Shown: positions 9,432 to 10,687 of the stretch, one piece after another
How the letters are laid out: the number at the start of each line of letters is the position of its first letter
How positions within the stretch are numbered: position 1 is the first letter of the stretch
Source: a bacterium
GTDB lineage: Bacteria; Verrucomicrobiota; Verrucomicrobiae; JAJYAR01
Length of the DNA stretch: 10,687 nt
Direction of reading: 5' to 3'
Assembly: GCA_021779435.1 (NCBI GenBank)
Contig: JAJYAR010000029.1
Coordinates: forward strand, 2,853 to 13,539
Notes under the pieces: generated by a model
The model's input: only the letters and a program-made list of their open reading frames with translations
Told to the model about the DNA's origin: nothing
The model's database searches: none
Translations under genes and position numbers: made by a program

Positions 9432-9583
9432 GCCACAGAGATCACGGAGCTCCGACACGGAGTTCCTAGAGAATGCCTTGGCAAGAGCCCTGCGAGCTCA
9501 TGGGCCGTACTGTTCTGTGCGCGCGAGAATTGTCGCCGCGGCCTCCGGCTTGGCTCGGTTTGGGCCTCAGTGACCTCTGTGGC
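9432..9583. repeat. 152-bp element with imperfect terminal inverted repeats
   Basis: GCCACAGAGATCACGGAG (9432-9449) and CTCAGTGACCTCTGTGGC (9566-9583) are inverted copies matching at 16 of 18 positions. The left end carries nested palindromes: CGGAGCTCCG at 9445-9454 and CTCCG-ACA-CGGAG at 9450-9462. The interior has no coding signal and no transposase. It looks like a small non-autonomous interspersed element. Similar CCACAGAG...CTCTGTGG boundaries are, from memory, common in repeats of Verrucomicrobiota and related genomes, but copy number could not be tested. Confidence 0.5.
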
Positions 9584-9662
9584 AAAATCGGTATCCAGGT
9601 TGTTCGGTTGCGGCGGAGCCGCCCCAGGCGGTTCGTATTCCCCGGTCCGGGGCCCGGAGTGA

Positions 9663-10687
9663 ATGACTGCGAAACCGATCGGCGAAGTTCTTGAGATCTC
9701 CCACGCGCGTGTGCGAGTGTCCCGGCCCGTGTCCAGTCCCGACCAGAACAAGCCGAAAATTCTCGTCGCCATGTCCGGCGGCGTCGACAGCTCCGTCGCC
9801 GCCCTCCTGCTGAAGCGACAGGGGCACTCCCTCGTCGGCGTGTACATGAAGAACTGGATCAACGAGGACAACGTGATCGGCAACTGCCCTTGGGAGCAGG
9901 ACATCACCGACGCCCGCGCTGTCTGCGAACACATCGGCATCGAGTTCCAAGTTGTGAATCTCATGCGCGAGTACCGCGAGCGGATCGTCCAGTACCTGCT
10001 CGATGGCTACGCCCGCGGCCTGACGCCAAACCCCGACGTCATGTGCAACCGCGAAATCAAGTTCGGCGTGCTGCGTTCGTGGGCGCACGACCATGGATTC
10101 GATGCCATCGCCACCGGGCACTACGCGCGGCGAGTGGATTTCAGGGGCCAGAAACCGGAAGTCAGAAGCCAGAACACGGAATTCGGAAGCGGGCATCCGG
10201 CTTCCGACCTCGGGTCTCCGTCCTCCGACTTCGGACTTTCGGCCTCCGACCTCCGGCTTCCGGCCTCCGGCTTCGGGCTTCCGACCTCCGGCTACGGGTT
10301 GCTTGAGGGCGCGGACAAGAACAAGGACCAGTCGTATTTCCTCGCGTTGCTCGACCAGGCGCAGCTGCGCGATGCGCTCTTTCCCATCGGCGCCCTGCCG
10401 AAGCCGGAGCTGCGCCGCCTCGCGCGCGAAGCCGGGCTGCCAACGGCGGACAAGAAGGACAGCCAGGGGATCTGTTTCATCGGTGAGGTGAAAATGGCGG
10501 ACTTCCTGCGCGCCTATGTGCCCGACGCCCCGGGCCCGATCATCCGCGCGACCGACGGGAGGGAACTCGGCCGGCATCGGGGCCTGCACTTCTACACCCT
10601 CGGCCAGCGCAAAGGCATCGGCGTGCCGTCGAACACCGACCGCGAAGCGTACGTCGTGGTCGGCAAGCGCATCGCCGACCGGGCGCT
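9663..10687 (+). CDS. mnmA: tRNA-specific 2-thiouridylase MnmA (partial, C-terminus cut by window edge; carries a repeat insertion)
   Basis: MnmA adds sulfur to C2 of U34 in Lys, Glu and Gln tRNAs, using ATP and a sulfur relay. About 341 residues are visible (E. coli length 368). Counting from the ATG at 9663, the PP-loop is AMSGGVDSS (36-44). The catalytic Cys128 lies in [13 protein letters not shown] and the second catalytic Cys271 in [23 protein letters not shown] and [13 protein letters not shown] are further signatures. Between GHYARRVDF (ends at 160) and [11 protein letters not shown] (from 213) lie about 52 extra residues encoded by tandem 7-nt repeats; E. coli has only about eight there. 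The frame stays open, so the gene is probably functional. A TGA directly precedes the ATG, with GGAG only three bases before it. GTG codons at 9717 or 9729 would give an N-terminus nearer to the usual length, so the start is uncertain. It is transcribed away from the debranching gene. Confidence 0.95.
   Translation, partial: MTAKPIGEVLEISHARVRVSRPVSSPDQNKPKILVAMSGGVDSSVAALLLKRQGHSLVGVYMKNWINEDNVIGNCPWEQDITDARAVCEHIGIEFQVVNLMREYRERIVQYLLDGYARGLTPNPDVMCNREIKFGVLRSWAHDHGFDAIATGHYARRVDFRGQKPEVRSQNTEFGSGHPASDLGSPSSDFGLSASDLRLPASGFGLPTSGYGLLEGADKNKDQSYFLALLDQAQLRDALFPIGALPKPELRRLAREAGLPTADKKDSQGICFIGEVKMADFLRAYVPDAPGPIIRATDGRELGRHRGLHFYTLGQRKGIGVPSNTDREAYVVVGKRIADRA
10148..10298. repeat. Inverted tandem heptamer repeats inside mnmA
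   Basis: Six 7-nt units of type YCRGAAR run from 10148 to 10189. Then fifteen units of the opposite orientation, consensus CYTCCGR, run from 10194 to 10298. The two sets are inverted copies of one motif, and TCGGAAGC (10183-10190) pairs perfectly with GCTTCCGA (10200-10207) across a 9-nt loop at the junction. Fifteen units make 105 nt, a multiple of three, so the mnmA frame is kept. Three units encode one heptapeptide, giving [28 protein letters not shown] and TSGYG in series. Slipped-strand change in units of 21 nt would be tolerated by the frame. Confidence 0.85.

Larger units (their letters stand above)
9298..9662. other. Divergent intergenic region (365 bp) between debranching gene and mnmA
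   Basis: This region must hold the promoters for both flanking divergent genes. It contains the 152-bp inverted-repeat element and the candidate promoter listed separately. It also has a perfect 12-bp palindrome TCCGAATTCGGA at 9417-9428 and an inverted repeat CCCCGG-T-CCGGGG at 9640-9652 shortly before mnmA. Open frames crossing it are not believable as genes. Confidence 0.6.

Noticed and set aside
9257..9964. 235-codon minus-strand open frame across the divergent spacer
   Set aside because: It overlaps the debranching start, the inverted-repeat element and the mnmA PP-loop. It has no recognisable domain and its middle is the repeat element translated.
10148..10298. CRISPR-like array
   Set aside because: The units are only 7 nt, contiguous without spacers, and lie inside an open reading frame.
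9567..10589. 340-codon minus-strand open frame with a repetitive GGRKPE-type stretch
   Set aside because: The repetitive peptide is the heptamer array read backwards; the plus strand encodes MnmA with both catalytic cysteines.

Overview
The window is GC-rich (clearly above 60% by eye) and densely coding. Five genes lie on the minus strand and one, cut by the right edge, on the plus strand. Four observations suggest a Verrucomicrobiota relative, probably Opitutaceae-like: a CE15-like esterase beside a family PL4 pectin lyase, GC-rich codon use, start codons without Shine-Dalgarno sites, and interspersed palindromic and heptamer repeats. This assignment is inference from sequence character; no marker gene was compared.

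Layout in minus-strand transcription order. From 9297 down to 6838 is a cytoplasmic GH13 glycogen-debranching/pullulanase-like enzyme. It is followed after 143 bp by glgB, the glycogen branching enzyme (6694 to 4472). Together they cover cutting and making of alpha-1,6 branches in storage glycogen. A roughly 110-bp cluster of four hairpins follows glgB. Next is an orphan TonB-family energy transducer (4192 to 3530). A 315-bp spacer with a perfect 16-bp interrupted palindrome leads to a two-gene unit with a 4-bp ATGA overlap: an exported double alpha/beta-hydrolase protein (3214 to 848) and an exported PL4 rhamnogalacturonan lyase (851 down through the left edge). This pair looks like a pectin (rhamnogalacturonan I) or plant cell wall module. 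The TonB protein could energise uptake of its products, but no TonB-dependent receptor is visible.

On the plus strand, mnmA (tRNA 2-thiouridylase) starts near 9663, diverges from the debranching gene and runs off the right edge. The 365-bp divergent spacer holds a 152-bp element with 18-bp imperfect terminal inverted repeats. Inside mnmA, between two conserved blocks, lies an in-frame stretch of about 52 codons. It is built from 7-nt tandem repeats: six units in one orientation, then fifteen in the inverted orientation. The repeat is translated as a heptapeptide repeat without breaking the gene, and it is the most unusual structure here.

I found no tRNA or rRNA gene, CRISPR array, transposase or phage gene, and nothing that amounts to a complete undescribed multi-gene system. 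The unusual content is the repeat colonisation of mnmA, the structured intergenic elements, and the double hydrolase whose second domain appears to have lost its catalytic serine.
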